Below, in pieces: positions 12,248-22,036 of a stretch of DNA of 64,000 nucleotides. The translations under genes were made by a program, and so were the position numbers. Below the pieces are notes generated by a model, which was not told the origin of the DNA, did no database searches, and saw nothing but the letters and a program-made list of their open reading frames with translations. Each line of letters opens with the position of its first letter. The stretch's first letter is position 1. Origin of the DNA: Berberis thunbergii (taxonomy: Eukaryota; Streptophyta; Magnoliopsida; Ranunculales; Berberidaceae); the NCBI GenBank assembly GCA_003290165.1, contig QNQO01008287.1, positions 62,001 to 126,000 of the forward strand, given 5' to 3'.

Positions 12248-12492
12248 GAGTTTTGAGAGATAGAACAGTGAGGAGATTGATTGGAATAATATCCATATCT
12301 GATCCGTTAAAACCTGGTGCTCATGAAGTCATTATTTCCATCCTCAAATCCACGAATGTCAATAGCATTATGGTTACTGGTGATAATTGGGGCACAACAA
12401 ATTCCATTGCAAATGAAGTTGGGATTGATATTGTTATTGCTGAAGCCAAGCCTGATGAGAAAGCTGAGATAGTGAACGAATTACACCACACT
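12248..12492 (+). pseudogene. copper P1B-ATPase (HMA5-type) fragment
   Basis: About 80 residues in one open frame match the P domain of plant copper-exporting ATPases: ISDPLKPGAHEVI, then the diagnostic VTGDNWGTTNSIA and AEAKPDEKAEIV. In the family this segment lies between the phosphorylation domain and the GDGxND hinge. The hinge, all membrane helices, the CPC motif and the metal-binding domains are missing. The fragment ends abruptly at 12,480-12,492, exactly where the duplicated segment shared with 2,561 begins. It follows degraded CACTA genes, so transposon capture is the simplest origin. The fragment itself has no stop. Confidence 0.87.
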
Positions 12493-12922
12493 TGGTCACA
12501 GGTGGAAAATCTTAGATGAGATTTCTCCAAAATGTTTAGAGTGTTTTATTAAGCGTTTAACTTCAAAGGATGATGAGAGAGACAAATTGCAAAAGGAATT
12601 CAAGACACCAGCTGAAGATTGGAGACTGAAAAATCAGCAAATGGAATCACATGTCCACTTTTCCTATTAAGATTTTTCACCTTTTAAATGCATTTGGTCA
12701 TTTTGCCACTAATTAGTCCCTACTAATCAAGTACTTACAATTGGAGCTTACAGGTATCACTTCATCCGATGGGAACATATGGGTTAGTATCTTTCTTATA
12801 CAAGTTCTTTGTCCTTCATCTAATATCTACTTTGCATTTAAAAAGATAGTTATTATGGACATATGGATTTTGTAGCTATGTAGTAGCTGAATATGGTTGC
12901 ATGGGTATGTTGAAGCTTTTCT
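12480..12922. repeat. segmental duplication copy 2, first part
   Basis: Nearly identical to 2,561-3,003. Contains a 60-residue open stretch (ECFIKRLTSKDDERDK) ending in TAA that is kept in both copies but which I cannot assign. Homology resumes at 21,797 after an 8.87-kb insertion. Confidence 0.85.
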
Positions 12923-13122
12923 ACTTCAGCTTCAATTTGAGTATGAAATTCGGGACTGGATCAACTAATGATCGGAGGCACGTATTGAGGTATGCTTCAA
13001 TTTAGTATAAATGCAGTGCCGGAGTCGTGTATTGAGGTATGGTTTATTATGATATTTTTGAGTTGTTGAAGCGAGGGATGAGTTACATAGGATGTTGAAT
13101 GAGGTAAGCCACCTTGTGATTT

Positions 13123-13305
13123 CACTACACCAAAAGGCCTGTTTAGCTACACGGAGGTGGACGGGCTCTAAACCGTTGGTTTATTTGCCACGACAAAAAA
13201 CCGTGGCTAAAAAAGGCTTGGCCACGGTTCTAAACCGTTGGTATGTTTGCCACGGCTTTTAGCAGTGGCTATAGTGCCCAACTTCTTAAAACCGTTGCTA
13301 AATTG
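13123..13305 (+). repeat. CACTA left terminal and subterminal repeats
   Basis: The 14-bp TIR is followed by at least five copies of a motif of the form ccacggttctaaaccgt or its inverse; these are the usual binding sites of the CACTA accessory protein. The same motif recurs near the right end. Confidence 0.9.
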
Positions 13306-13429
13306 CACGCGTGTTGCATGTGGATGTGTGGAAAAGTCAATTCGATTTCTCGCGGATGAAAAAAATTTGGGTTCCCACTTTGCGTCCCACTCCATCTCCC
13401 CCCAACTCTCGCGAGCGGGAGGGCAAAAG

Positions 13430-13735
13430 TCATTCCTCGCATTTTTGGCTCACGATTTCATCTCCTCCCGCAAACGCAACTCTCCCTCACACAAACGCAA
13501 CACATCCCTCACAAATGCAGCTCTCCCACCTCGCCTCTCCTCTTGCCGTCACCTCGCCTGATTTCTATCGCTCTTCTCTCACCATCACCTCTCCTCTTGC
13601 TGTCACCTCGCCTCGTCTGATTTCTATGCACAAGAGCATAGTGTTTGTATTTGATGATTTTGTTAAATCTTTGATGTGTTTTATCTTCTGATCTAGGGTT
13701 TTGGAGGTTTGGGGTTTACTGATTCTACTAAGTTG
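13430..13735 (+). promoter_or_regulatory. CACTA leader, copy 2 (putative promoter/5' UTR)
   Basis: The C/T-rich block matches 50-390 at the window start. It sits between the subterminal repeats and the first captured exon at 13,907, where a promoter and untranslated leader would lie. The tagggtttt motif near 13,693 is typical of plant leader/intron starts. I see no clear TATA box. Confidence 0.4.
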
Positions 13736-13906
13736 GGGTCGGGGAGTCACCAACTCACCAATGAATCTCAATTCATCAGATTCAAGTAAAGTTTTAACTT
13801 TTATGCCTTTTTCTGTTACAACATTGACACAACACAAAACTCCCCTTTTAATAAGTCTACTGTGTTCATATCTTTGAAGTGGGGTTCTATTGATTTTGGT
13901 TCTGAA

Positions 13907-16459
13907 ATGAAAAAAATGTCTCTTTTTGTTCTTCTTCAAGTCTCCATTCTTGGTGTTCTGCTGCATGGTGGACTTTTTGCAAGTGTTGCTCATAGTGAAG
14001 ATGGATCCGAGCAATGGGGTTATGTCAGAGTTGGACCAAGTGAGTTTTAATGCCTCAAAGATTTGATCTTTATTGGTTTTTAGTTTTCCATTATTGAAAC
14101 TTGTTTGATTTGGTTTTGTTCTATTTTTTGTAGAAGCACACATGTTTTGGTGGTTGTATAGAAGCCCAAACAGAGTTGAAGATGCTAGTAAACCATGGCC
14201 GATTATTTTGTGGTTGCAAGGAGGACCTGTGAGTGCAATTGCTCAATTCACAAAGATTTTAATGAGTTTATGAGAACCCCATTTTCATTTTGATCCAAAA
14301 ATGGTGTTTTTTTTGCTGAGACTATAGGGTGCTTCAGGAGTTGGGATTGGAAACTTTGAAGAAGTTGGTCCATTGGATACTGATTTGAAGGCCAGAAATT
14401 CAACTTGGTTGCAAAAAGCCGATCTCTTGTTTGTGGTAAGTGCATTCAATTGATGTTAAATTCTAATATTTTCTATATAAATCTTGATTTAGATATGAAA
14501 TGTGATTGAAAAATGAGAATTTTTTTCTCCATTCATTCTGTGTAAATCTTCAAATTTAACCATGAAATGGGGTGTTTGTAATAATGTGTTGTTCCTTAAT
14601 CTTTACAAGTTTTTTGTTCTACTTAAATTATGGAATGAAATTGAAAGATGGGATTTTTAAATTTATTTTTGTTCTTGTTCTTGATTTTTTTTTTTTTTTG
14701 TGAAATTTATGATAATCCAGTAGGGTCAGGGTTCAGTTATGTGGAGGATAAGAATGCATATGTGAAAATGACGAAGAGGCAGCAATTGATTTAACTACCT
14801 TGTTGCAAGAGATCTTCAATAGGAATGAGAGCCTACAAAAGAGTCATCTTTACATTATTGCAGAGTCTTATGGTGGAAAGTATGTTGTTACTCTCGCATT
14901 ATCAGTTCGGAAAGCGATCGAAGCTTGCAAATTGAAGCTCAAACTTGAAGGTAATCTCTTGTGCTAAGTTCAATAGAATCAGTTTTAATGTAGAAAACCC
15001 CTTAAGTGTGTTTATAATCTTATCGATCAATATGTCAAGTATAGTGTAAATTAGATTTTGATTGCAAGTAGGATTGATATCTAAGACACTGGAGAATACC
15101 CATTTTTGTTTATTGAATCTCGATTGAATTGTCTATGGTTCAAGTAGTTTGACTTGCAGTTTGGAAGTCAAATGGAATTGGATTGATGAGATATTTAATT
15201 TCACATTTTCAATCAGGAGTTGCTTTAGGAGATAATTGGATTTCTCCAGAAGATTTTGTGGTGAGTAGTAATTTTTCAATCAAGCATTCTTATTTCGTGC
15301 ATCGGCTTTGGCGTTACATTTACTATTAGTTGCTTCTAAGTTTCATCTTGCTTCAGATTATGGATACTAAGACTTGTTTTCAAACTACAGTTCTCATGGG
15401 GGCCACTTCTCATGGATGTATCACGGCTCGATGAAAATGGCATTGGAAAATCTAATAGGTCAAAAGTTTCAATCAAATTTTCTGCAAATTTAATCAAAAT
15501 ATCTGTTTGATTGACAAACTTTGAGTTATCTAACATACCCCATTTTATAAAACAGTTTAGCGGAACAAATCAAGCAACAAATTGAGGGTGGACATTATGA
15601 AGATATGATGAACTCATGGAGTGCACTTGAGAATGTTATTAGTGAGAACAACAATTCTGTGGTACCAATAATTCTCTATCTATTATGGTCTTCTTATGAA
15701 TTCAATCTTGAACAGGAATTTGATAATGCTTAACAAGTTCCTTTCTTTGCATTGTAGGACTTCCACAATTTTCTGTTGGATTCAGGAAATGATCCAGTTC
15801 CAATGTCAGCCATAGAATTATCGAAAGGAATAGCGTTGAAGAGAGATTCGAGATATCTCGACTCCCTTAAGTCTAATTTGCCTGGTGGTAATGGTGACCT
15901 TAACAGTTTGATGAATGGATCTATTAGGAAGAAACTAAAAATCATCCGTGAGAATGTGACATGAGTTTATTTCATAGCTTATCTTAATGCCTAGCACAGT
16001 CATAAACATCATTGTCTGTTAGTCCATTATTGTGCCAGTAAATGACGATCAATTGGGACGTGTATTGCAGATGGGGAGGGCAATCAAATGTTGTGTTTGC
16101 ATATCTTTCAGGTGACTTCATTAAGCCAAGAATTAACGAGGTAAAATTATTGTTTCATGTATACCATTTTGTGCAAGATTAGTCACAAGTATGCTTTTGT
16201 TGGTATAGAAACACAAGGATGAAACACTTCAATGTGCATCGTACTTGTGAAGTACCCCAAGTTGTTTCAACCTTTCAGGGTTTGCACACGAATTCTCAAA
16301 ACGATAGTGTCCTTGTAACATATGGTTCAGTCATGAAGATGTTCATCCCTCATTTTCATTCAAGTTGTAGAGATTACATTGAAGATTTTTGTTTGTTACT
16401 TGGTACAGGTTGATGAGCTATTATCCAAAGGAGTGAATGTTACCGTCTACAATGGACAG
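13907..16459 (+). pseudogene. serine carboxypeptidase-like gene copy (SCPL51 type)
   Basis: Ten exons of a peptidase S10 gene can be followed: 13,907-14,039 (signal peptide, then WGYVRV), 14,134-14,228 (AHMFWWLYRSP, ILWLQGGP), 14,328-14,435, about 14,718-14,951, 15,217-15,259, 15,391-15,460, 15,556-15,660, 15,758-15,960, 16,070-16,140 and 16,410-16,459 (VNVTVYNGQ). Splice sites are mostly GT-AG. The oxyanion-hole GGPGASG and the nucleophile motif AESYGGKY are present. The last third, with the catalytic Asp and His, is missing; at 16,460 the copy passes into an intron and then a different gene. Near 14,765 one base is missing in GTGAAAATGACG, shifting the frame, and a TGA follows at 15,961. 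In the family these are secreted or vacuolar peptidases or acyltransferases; this copy is inactive. Confidence 0.92.
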
Positions 16460-16736
16460 GTAAGGAGTAAAAACTTTTGATAAGTCAGTATTCTATAATT
16501 GACTAATTGTTGACTTCATACTTCAACCTTGCCACAGTTTTCAAATCAGCATGTATCTCAAAATACAACCTCTAAACTTGGAGATATTTCAACTGCATCT
16601 TAGCATTCTTGCACGGTTGATTTAATGGCTATCTTTCTGTTTTTGTGATCATTCCTTTACAATTGAGTTATTTCATGTGTTATCTGACTCTGACACATAA
16701 CTCATGATGAAAGTTTGCAGCTACTGAATATGTAGA

Positions 16737-17121
16737 CAAGGGGTTGTTGATCATGCAAACAACCTCGCATCAAAAAATCGAAGTAACTTGACCAATTCAA
16801 TGAAAGCTCTAGGAGTGGACATACTGACTGGCGTAGGCACTATTGTGGTTAGTTTTGCTTGTTGTAACTTGGTTTGATCTAAGATAACATTGCATAAACC
16901 TTTTGTTTGTATATACACATTAGTAACTAGGAAAAAGTGTAGTTTCATTGTTAACTTGGTCCTTCATTAGTTTTACTGTTTTGTGCATGGATTTGTTTTT
17001 CAGGGTCCACAAAAGGTGAAATAAGGAAAAGTTGGCTTGCCTAATAATGATATAACTGCAAAGAACATAATTATCGCTACTAGTTCTGTTCCATTTTTCC
17101 CTAAGGGAATCGGAATAGATG
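16737..17121 (+). pseudogene. plastid dihydrolipoamide dehydrogenase fragment (two exons)
   Basis: Exon 16,737-16,847 encodes [25 protein letters not shown] and ends GTIV before a gttagt donor. Exon 17,004-17,121 begins GPQKVK and carries [16 protein letters not shown] before a gtgagt donor. This is the FAD-domain region of the E3 subunit of plastid pyruvate dehydrogenase (LPD1/LPD2 type); the family GS/SVPF motif of the FAD-binding ATG loop is recognisable. The second exon has a TAA after QKVK (about 17,018). Only about 75 of some 570 residues are present; the redox disulfide CVNRGC-type motif and the dimer domain are absent. The fragment follows the carboxypeptidase copy across one shared intron, in the same orientation. 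Confidence 0.88.
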
Positions 17122-17817
17122 GTGAGTGATGGTCCTTGTCCTGAATATGACCAAGTATATCTAATAGGTTTTGGTTATGGCTTCTTTGCATGAGTTTAGA
17201 GTATGGTATGCCGGCATGATACTTCATAATTGTATTCATTTGTTACTTTCATTTGTAATACTGGTTTGTTACTTTTCATTTGTAATATTGGTTTGTTACT
17301 TTTCATTTGTAATATTTTAGAGGAATGTATAACTAATTAAAAGAACTAATAAAACTTGGATAGACAAATTATATGACGATGCTTCATCGTGATCCTATGT
17401 GTCGTGCACTAAGAGTGGCTGCAATCAAAGTTGGCAATTTGAAAAACATAATTCATTGCAACTCAAAGTTCCGTTTTATTTCAAAGTCTCACTTGAAGCA
17501 TGCATGTTTTGTCTGACAGTTGAACCATGAGAATTGAACCAAATCAAGTACAACGTTAACATTTTAATCATATTTCCAGACAAAGGTTTTCTCTATGAAA
17601 AAAATTAACAGTTGATATTTTGTAATATTCTCCTACTGAGATTTTGTTGCTTTGTGTTTCCTATATTGTTTATATTAATGCAATTTCGTGTTTTAGTGAA
17701 AGATGATATATTTAAAGAAAATTTTCTGAAACAAACAGTGGAAGATGATATATCACTTATTCGATCTTTTTGCACATTGAACTACTGCTCTAAATCATGT
17801 GGGAATAGTTTAAGCAA

Positions 17818-17836
17818 CCCCCCCCCCCCCCCCCCA
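17818..17836. repeat. poly-C tract (19 bp)
   Basis: Uninterrupted run of C; similar poly-C runs occur at 6,337 and 25,132. Length is likely unstable and may be a sequencing-sensitive site. Confidence 0.9.
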
Positions 17837-17997
17837 TATATGAAAAGATGAAACCATCTCTGCATTCCTTAACCCTAGCAGGCTAGCATCAACACTAAAT
17901 AGATTCAGGAGTATCTTTTGTCAATTTGAATGCTAATATCTATGGGGTAATATGAGCGAACTGAGATGGATTGTTCTACTACCATTTTCCTATGCAG

Positions 17998-18100
17998 AAA
18001 GATAAACAGTCTCCTATAGCTCGGAAGCAGGCATCTGAATCTATGAAAGCTTGCTTCAGCAATTTTGAAAACCGCAGCAAGAAAAGTATTTTAATGCAAG
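17998..18100 (+). pseudogene. exon-like segment, unrecognised gene
   Basis: A 103-bp open block between a tgcag acceptor and a gtgagg donor encodes a Lys/Ser-rich peptide beginning KDKQSPIARKQASE. The exon borders and absence of stops in one frame suggest another captured exon, in the same orientation as the carboxypeptidase, lipoamide dehydrogenase and MAP65 fragments. I cannot name the parent gene. Confidence 0.45.
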
Positions 18101-18677
18101 GTGAGGGCACATTTCTTCACATAATTGCTTGCACGGGAAGTAATTTTTGTAGTTTACTTGTGTGCTGAGTGTGTCCATTATGTCCCATTAGTGTCATTCT
18201 TATGTCTGTATCAACTAAGTTCATCATCTTGGGGCTGCGCGAGTGAAATTCTAATGTAGTGCGTTGATAGTTGTACTCTGCCTGACCTAGGTTTTCAATG
18301 ACATTTTCAAGTTGTTATTGGCCCTACTACTATTGGAGAGATGAAAGCAGTGACTTTGACTCACCAGAAAAACCTAGATTTATATCCCGGTTTATTTGCA
18401 GCGGAGGGCACAGAACAACTCAGGTTCAATATATTTAGCATCTAGTACTATTTCTTATGACATGAAGTACTTGTCAATTGTTAGGCTAATGGTATCTTCC
18501 TTTCTTCTAAAGGTTTGTGGTCTGCCATAACCACCTTGCATGCTCATGAAAAGAAAAACTGGTTGTTATGGTTTATGTTTTTTGCTTGTATCATATTGAA
18601 CTTATGCATATAATGTACTTCATGAGACTAGAATGAGGACATGACTATGTCCTTTGATTCCAGATCTAGACAAGGGG

Positions 18678-18718
<41 letters not shown>

Positions 18719-19631
18719 AATATTTGTTATGTTGGTTGTGTTTTTAGATCTAGATTTTGTTCTCAGGGATTTTGGTAGATAAGGATGCTTGAGAAGGTGG
18801 TTTTTCTTAGAAACCCTTCCCAATTGCTTTTTTTTTTTCTATGATTCAAGTTCTAAGATGATGAAACATAACATAACTACTACGCTCAAAAAGTGTTTCG
18901 ATCAACCAAGGGGAGAGTTTCTTCTCGTATGATTCATGTTATGTGGCAGGAAAAAAACAATTGAGTTACTTTAGAATAGAGAAGTTGATAAAACTCAAAA
19001 TTCCTCATTTGAGATTAATAGGAGCTATATGGTGCTACAATTTGAAAAATGATTTTTTCTGTGGGAATTGGGAAATAACTTGACTGATATATCTTACTCT
19101 AGATTTATTTTTGACAATAAACGGAAAATTCAGGCAGTGTCATGACATTTACATCAGATGCATTTTACAAGCGTCTTACATCTTGTGCAGCCACATGATG
19201 ATTCAGTTTTATATTTGAAGCACTGTGCTTGAAGGAAACAATATCTGCCAACATGTTGTGCTACTTGCTGAATTAGAATCCATTAATTAGAGAATGTAGA
19301 TCTCTGGATGCTAATTTTATTGCCTGAATCCTCTCAAATGTGCATGATTCTGTATTAATTTGAGTTCTTATTCATCTTCGGTTGGCTCTCTAGTATTCAC
19401 ATCAGTTTCATATGTTCGTTGCAGGGTGGTCTTACTGCTACTAATGTTTTCGCTGTTGAGTGGATACAAACTGGTTTCATTCACTTTGGGATAACTGTTT
19501 CATACTCTGGTTTTGAATTGATTGAATAGGTTAGCCAATTGAGTCTACTGTTTATACGTACATACTACTATATTGGATTAGATTCAGCAGTTTAGCTTGT
19601 TTTACTTGTACCAACATTTTCTTCTTGTCAG
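18101..19631. other. intron-like DNA inside Pack-CACTA
   Basis: No assigned coding segment. T-rich, intron-like. The region near 18,320-18,400 has a short open stretch (TIGEMKAVTL) that could be part of a captured exon, possibly from the MAP65 donor, but I cannot prove it. A (TA)n microsatellite lies at 18,682-18,715. Confidence 0.4.
18682..18715. repeat. (TA)n microsatellite
   Basis: About 17 uninterrupted TA units. Confidence 0.95.
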
Positions 19632-19745
19632 GCTGAGGTGGAAGTTGAACGGCTTGATCATCTAAAAGCTAGTAGGATGAAAGAGACAGCTTTTAAGAAA
19701 CAAACTGAGCTCAAAGATATATATGCATGTGCTCAATTGGAGGGT
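19632..19745 (+). pseudogene. MAP65 microtubule-associated protein exon
   Basis: After a ttgtcag acceptor, one frame reads AEVEVERLDHLKASRMKE and continues AFKKQTELKDIYA. This is the conserved block of the plant 65-kDa microtubule-associated protein family just ahead of its microtubule-binding region. MAP65 proteins cross-link antiparallel microtubules in the phragmoplast and cortical arrays. Only this exon of about 38 residues is certain; the frame then runs out near 19,760 in intron-like sequence. It is the third identifiable host gene inside the CACTA element and shares their orientation. Confidence 0.85.
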
Positions 19746-20316
19746 ATGCCGTGTACAAGTACAGAATCAGGGTATGCTTTTTTTCTTTCTTTTCTTGTTA
19801 TTATTGCTTAAGTCAGTTTTTTGTAGAGAAAATCATTTTATGACGAATGAACTAATTTCCCCTGATTTTCCCGATGTGAGAGAACACCGAATATTTAACT
19901 TGAAAGGGGTTGAAAATGAGCATGTCTATATTTTCACACGTTAGATAGAATTTATCTTGGTCTTCAGATACATAACTTATCTTGAAGTTAAAAACTTTCT
20001 GGCTACATCGACAAATTGATGCAAAATCTGAATGTTTGATTGAATTCACAAATATCAGTTTCAGGAAATACAGACCTAAATTACCCTCATTGTTGTAAAT
20101 ACCTTCATAACTACTTTTACAAGGTTTCACATCTGTTTTTATGACTTCCATCTATCTCATTTTAATGTTTCAATGTGTTGGAATTAATTGTCATTGTTGA
20201 GCAGGCCGAAACCTTTTATTTTGTAACTTTGCCTGGACATTTTTATGTTGTTGGAGACCTCTTTGTGAGATAGCACTCTATTCAAGTTGGACTAATGTTT
20301 TCGAGTTCTACCCATT

Positions 20317-20774
20317 ATGGTATCTCATTCTAATTTAACCAGTAAACAACACTTCATAATTTCAGCTAGACAATTTGATTGCAAGCCTATGCATGTCTCT
20401 CTGATAAACCCCAAAAAAAGGCCTTTGATTTCGATAGATGTAACAGCTTATGCAAAGAATGCAGCTGAATCTCACCCAAGACCTGCAACTTTCCTCCATA
20501 AATAGTGAGATCGGATATAATTACCTACCAACTGAGACAAGTTAGAAACAGATTCAGAGAGGAAGTCAGGGTGATAGAGAGTTGTTTGAAGATAAATAAA
20601 GCATCCAGGACAGAGTTCCCAGTATTTAATCCATCTGACTATATGCTTGGAGACTACCCGCACTACAGAAAGATCTACAAAACACTCGAGGAGTTTTTGT
20701 ACCTTAGAGTTGGAAGCATTAGGAATTATGATCAAAGAACAGGAAGTGTGAATCACCGATCTTTGATTCTTTAA
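20317..20774 (+). other. two unrecognised open frames inside Pack-CACTA
   Basis: Frames at 20,317-20,505 (ending HPRPATFLHK) and 20,505-20,774 (containing FPVFNPSDYMLGDYPHY) have balanced, protein-like composition, unlike surrounding intron DNA. They abut and lie on the captured-gene strand. I recognise no family. They could be a fourth captured fragment or the 3' exon of the element's own chimeric gene. Confidence 0.35.
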
Positions 20775-21224
20775 CATCCATTGCTAATTTATTCTGCAAT
20801 CACCAACTTTTGTGATGTAGACCCATATCTGCAGCCAGGTATGTAGGAACATTTTGGTACATACCTGCCCAATTGCATTGAAGTTTTTTATGGTTTTGCA
20901 TACTAATCAAAATTCAGATATGGTTTTATATGGAAAACTTATTGCTGCTTACAAAATGATGGGTGCAGGGGGGTCTCCAAATATTTTGATTTCAGTGTTT
21001 ATATATGATGGGTGCAGGGTTGATATATTTCAGTGTTTACATGAAAAACTTATTGCTGCTTACAAATATTAAGTTTGGGTTAAACAGACAGTTGAAGAGG
21101 CTAACTAGCTAGCTTGATAGTTGTTAATGGATGTTATGATGTATGCAGAGAACTCAGGTATCTGAAAGTAATTGAGAAAAGAAAAGTTCCAGGAGGATGC
21201 AATGGACTACACAATGTCAAATTG

Positions 21225-21460
21225 TAAATGTTGTTGTTTCTGCTGTAATGAATTGTGAATGATCTAAATTTTTGCTGTAATGAATTGTAAATGTTGCTGT
21301 TGTAATGAATTGCTTGAAAGCAAGTGCTGGAATTTGCTGATTAGAGGTTGTAAATGTTGTTTTTAAATTTAATAAAAAGTCATATTAAACTTTATTTACT
21401 TGATGCACGTGCTGAATTATACTTACCTATAAGATGTAATCAAAAGTCATTCGATAGCAA
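21225..21460. repeat. TGTAATGAATTGTAAATG-type repeats near CACTA right end
   Basis: Several imperfect copies of a ~30-bp unit (ctgtaatgaattgtaaatg) between the last open frame and the subterminal repeats, resembling 11,990-12,175. Confidence 0.55.
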
Positions 21461-21469
21461 ACAAAAAAA

Positions 21470-21666
21470 AAATTGCAACGGTTTAGAACCGTGGCTAAAT
21501 ATTGCAACGGCTCAGAACCGTGGCCATGACTTGCTAATATTTTAGCCACGGTTTTTAGCCGTCACTGAGGATTTAGCGACACCTCTACAGCCCACGATTC
21601 TAAGCCGTGCCAATGGGTTACCCCCACGGTTTAAAACCGTTGCTAATGGGCACTTTTGGTGTAGTG
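21470..21666 (-). repeat. CACTA right subterminal and terminal repeats
   Basis: At least six copies of the aaccgt(g/t)gctaa motif in both orientations, ending in the inverted 14-bp TIR TTTTGGTGTAGTG at 21,666 and the TTT target duplication. Confidence 0.9.
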
Positions 21667-21900
21667 TTTCTTCTTTATATTTTCATTGAATGATATAATG
21701 TCTGTTGAAGAACATTTATACCACTGAACCAATTTAATGGGCTTATTTCGTAAAAGCTTATTATTAAGCATATTCTGTAATGAGATAAGCTAGTTATCTT
21801 AATCAGTAGTGAATTTATGATCTTGTAAATATTGTATGGAAGAAGATCTTGTAAATATTGTATGGAATTTATGATCTGATTTTCATGTTTTTTCTTTTAG

Positions 21901-21989
21901 GTTCCAGATTGTATTGACAAACTTGCTCAAGCTGGGATAAAGATCTGGGTTTTGACTGGAAACAAGATGGAGACTGCCATCAATATTGG
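21901..21989 (+). pseudogene. P4-ATPase (ALA-type flippase) exon, copy 2, upstream of gypsy
   Basis: Exon between a ttttag acceptor and a gggtaa donor, encoding a P-domain segment that begins [12 protein letters not shown] and ends KMETAINIG. The TGDK motif reads TGNK. Its reading frame and phase continue exactly into the exon at 32,261-32,369 if the interval 21,990-32,260 is treated as an intron. That intron holds a whole 10.2-kb Athila-like element. ALA proteins are heterotetraspan-dependent lipid flippases of Golgi, endosome or plasma membrane; only these two exons are present here, so this is a captured or residual fragment. Confidence 0.88.
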
Positions 21990-22036
21990 GTAAAATTTAT
22001 ATGATATGGCTTTTGATAGTTAGTAGTATTTGTTGT

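Larger units (their letters stand above)
13123..21666 (+). mobile_element. non-autonomous CACTA element carrying host genes (Pack-CACTA)
   Basis: The left end reads CACTACACCAAAAGG and the right end is its inverse CTTTTGGTGTAGTG, an exact 14-bp terminal inverted repeat. Both ends are flanked by TTT (13,120-13,122 and 21,667-21,669), the 3-bp target duplication expected for CACTA elements. Subterminal repeats of the ACGGTTCTAAACCGT type cluster inside both ends (13,150-13,300 and 21,475-21,650). No transposase gene is inside. The 8.5-kb interior carries fragments of SCPL51-type carboxypeptidase, plastid lipoamide dehydrogenase and MAP65, all on the plus strand with introns, so capture was at DNA level. 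Movement would depend on a transposase supplied in trans. Confidence 0.95.

Noticed and set aside
12248..12492. HMA5 and P4-ATPase pieces as parts of one functional ATPase gene
   Set aside because: They belong to different P-type ATPase families, overlap the same domain and are separated by a breakpoint; together they cannot code a working pump.
13565..14143. 192-codon minus-strand open frame
   Set aside because: Antisense to the CACTA leader and to the well-supported first carboxypeptidase exon; Lys/Ser/Thr-rich without a domain.
20317..20774. CACTA transposase remnant inside the Pack-CACTA
   Set aside because: Neither frame shows Transposase_21, DUF4216 or Transposase_24 motifs.
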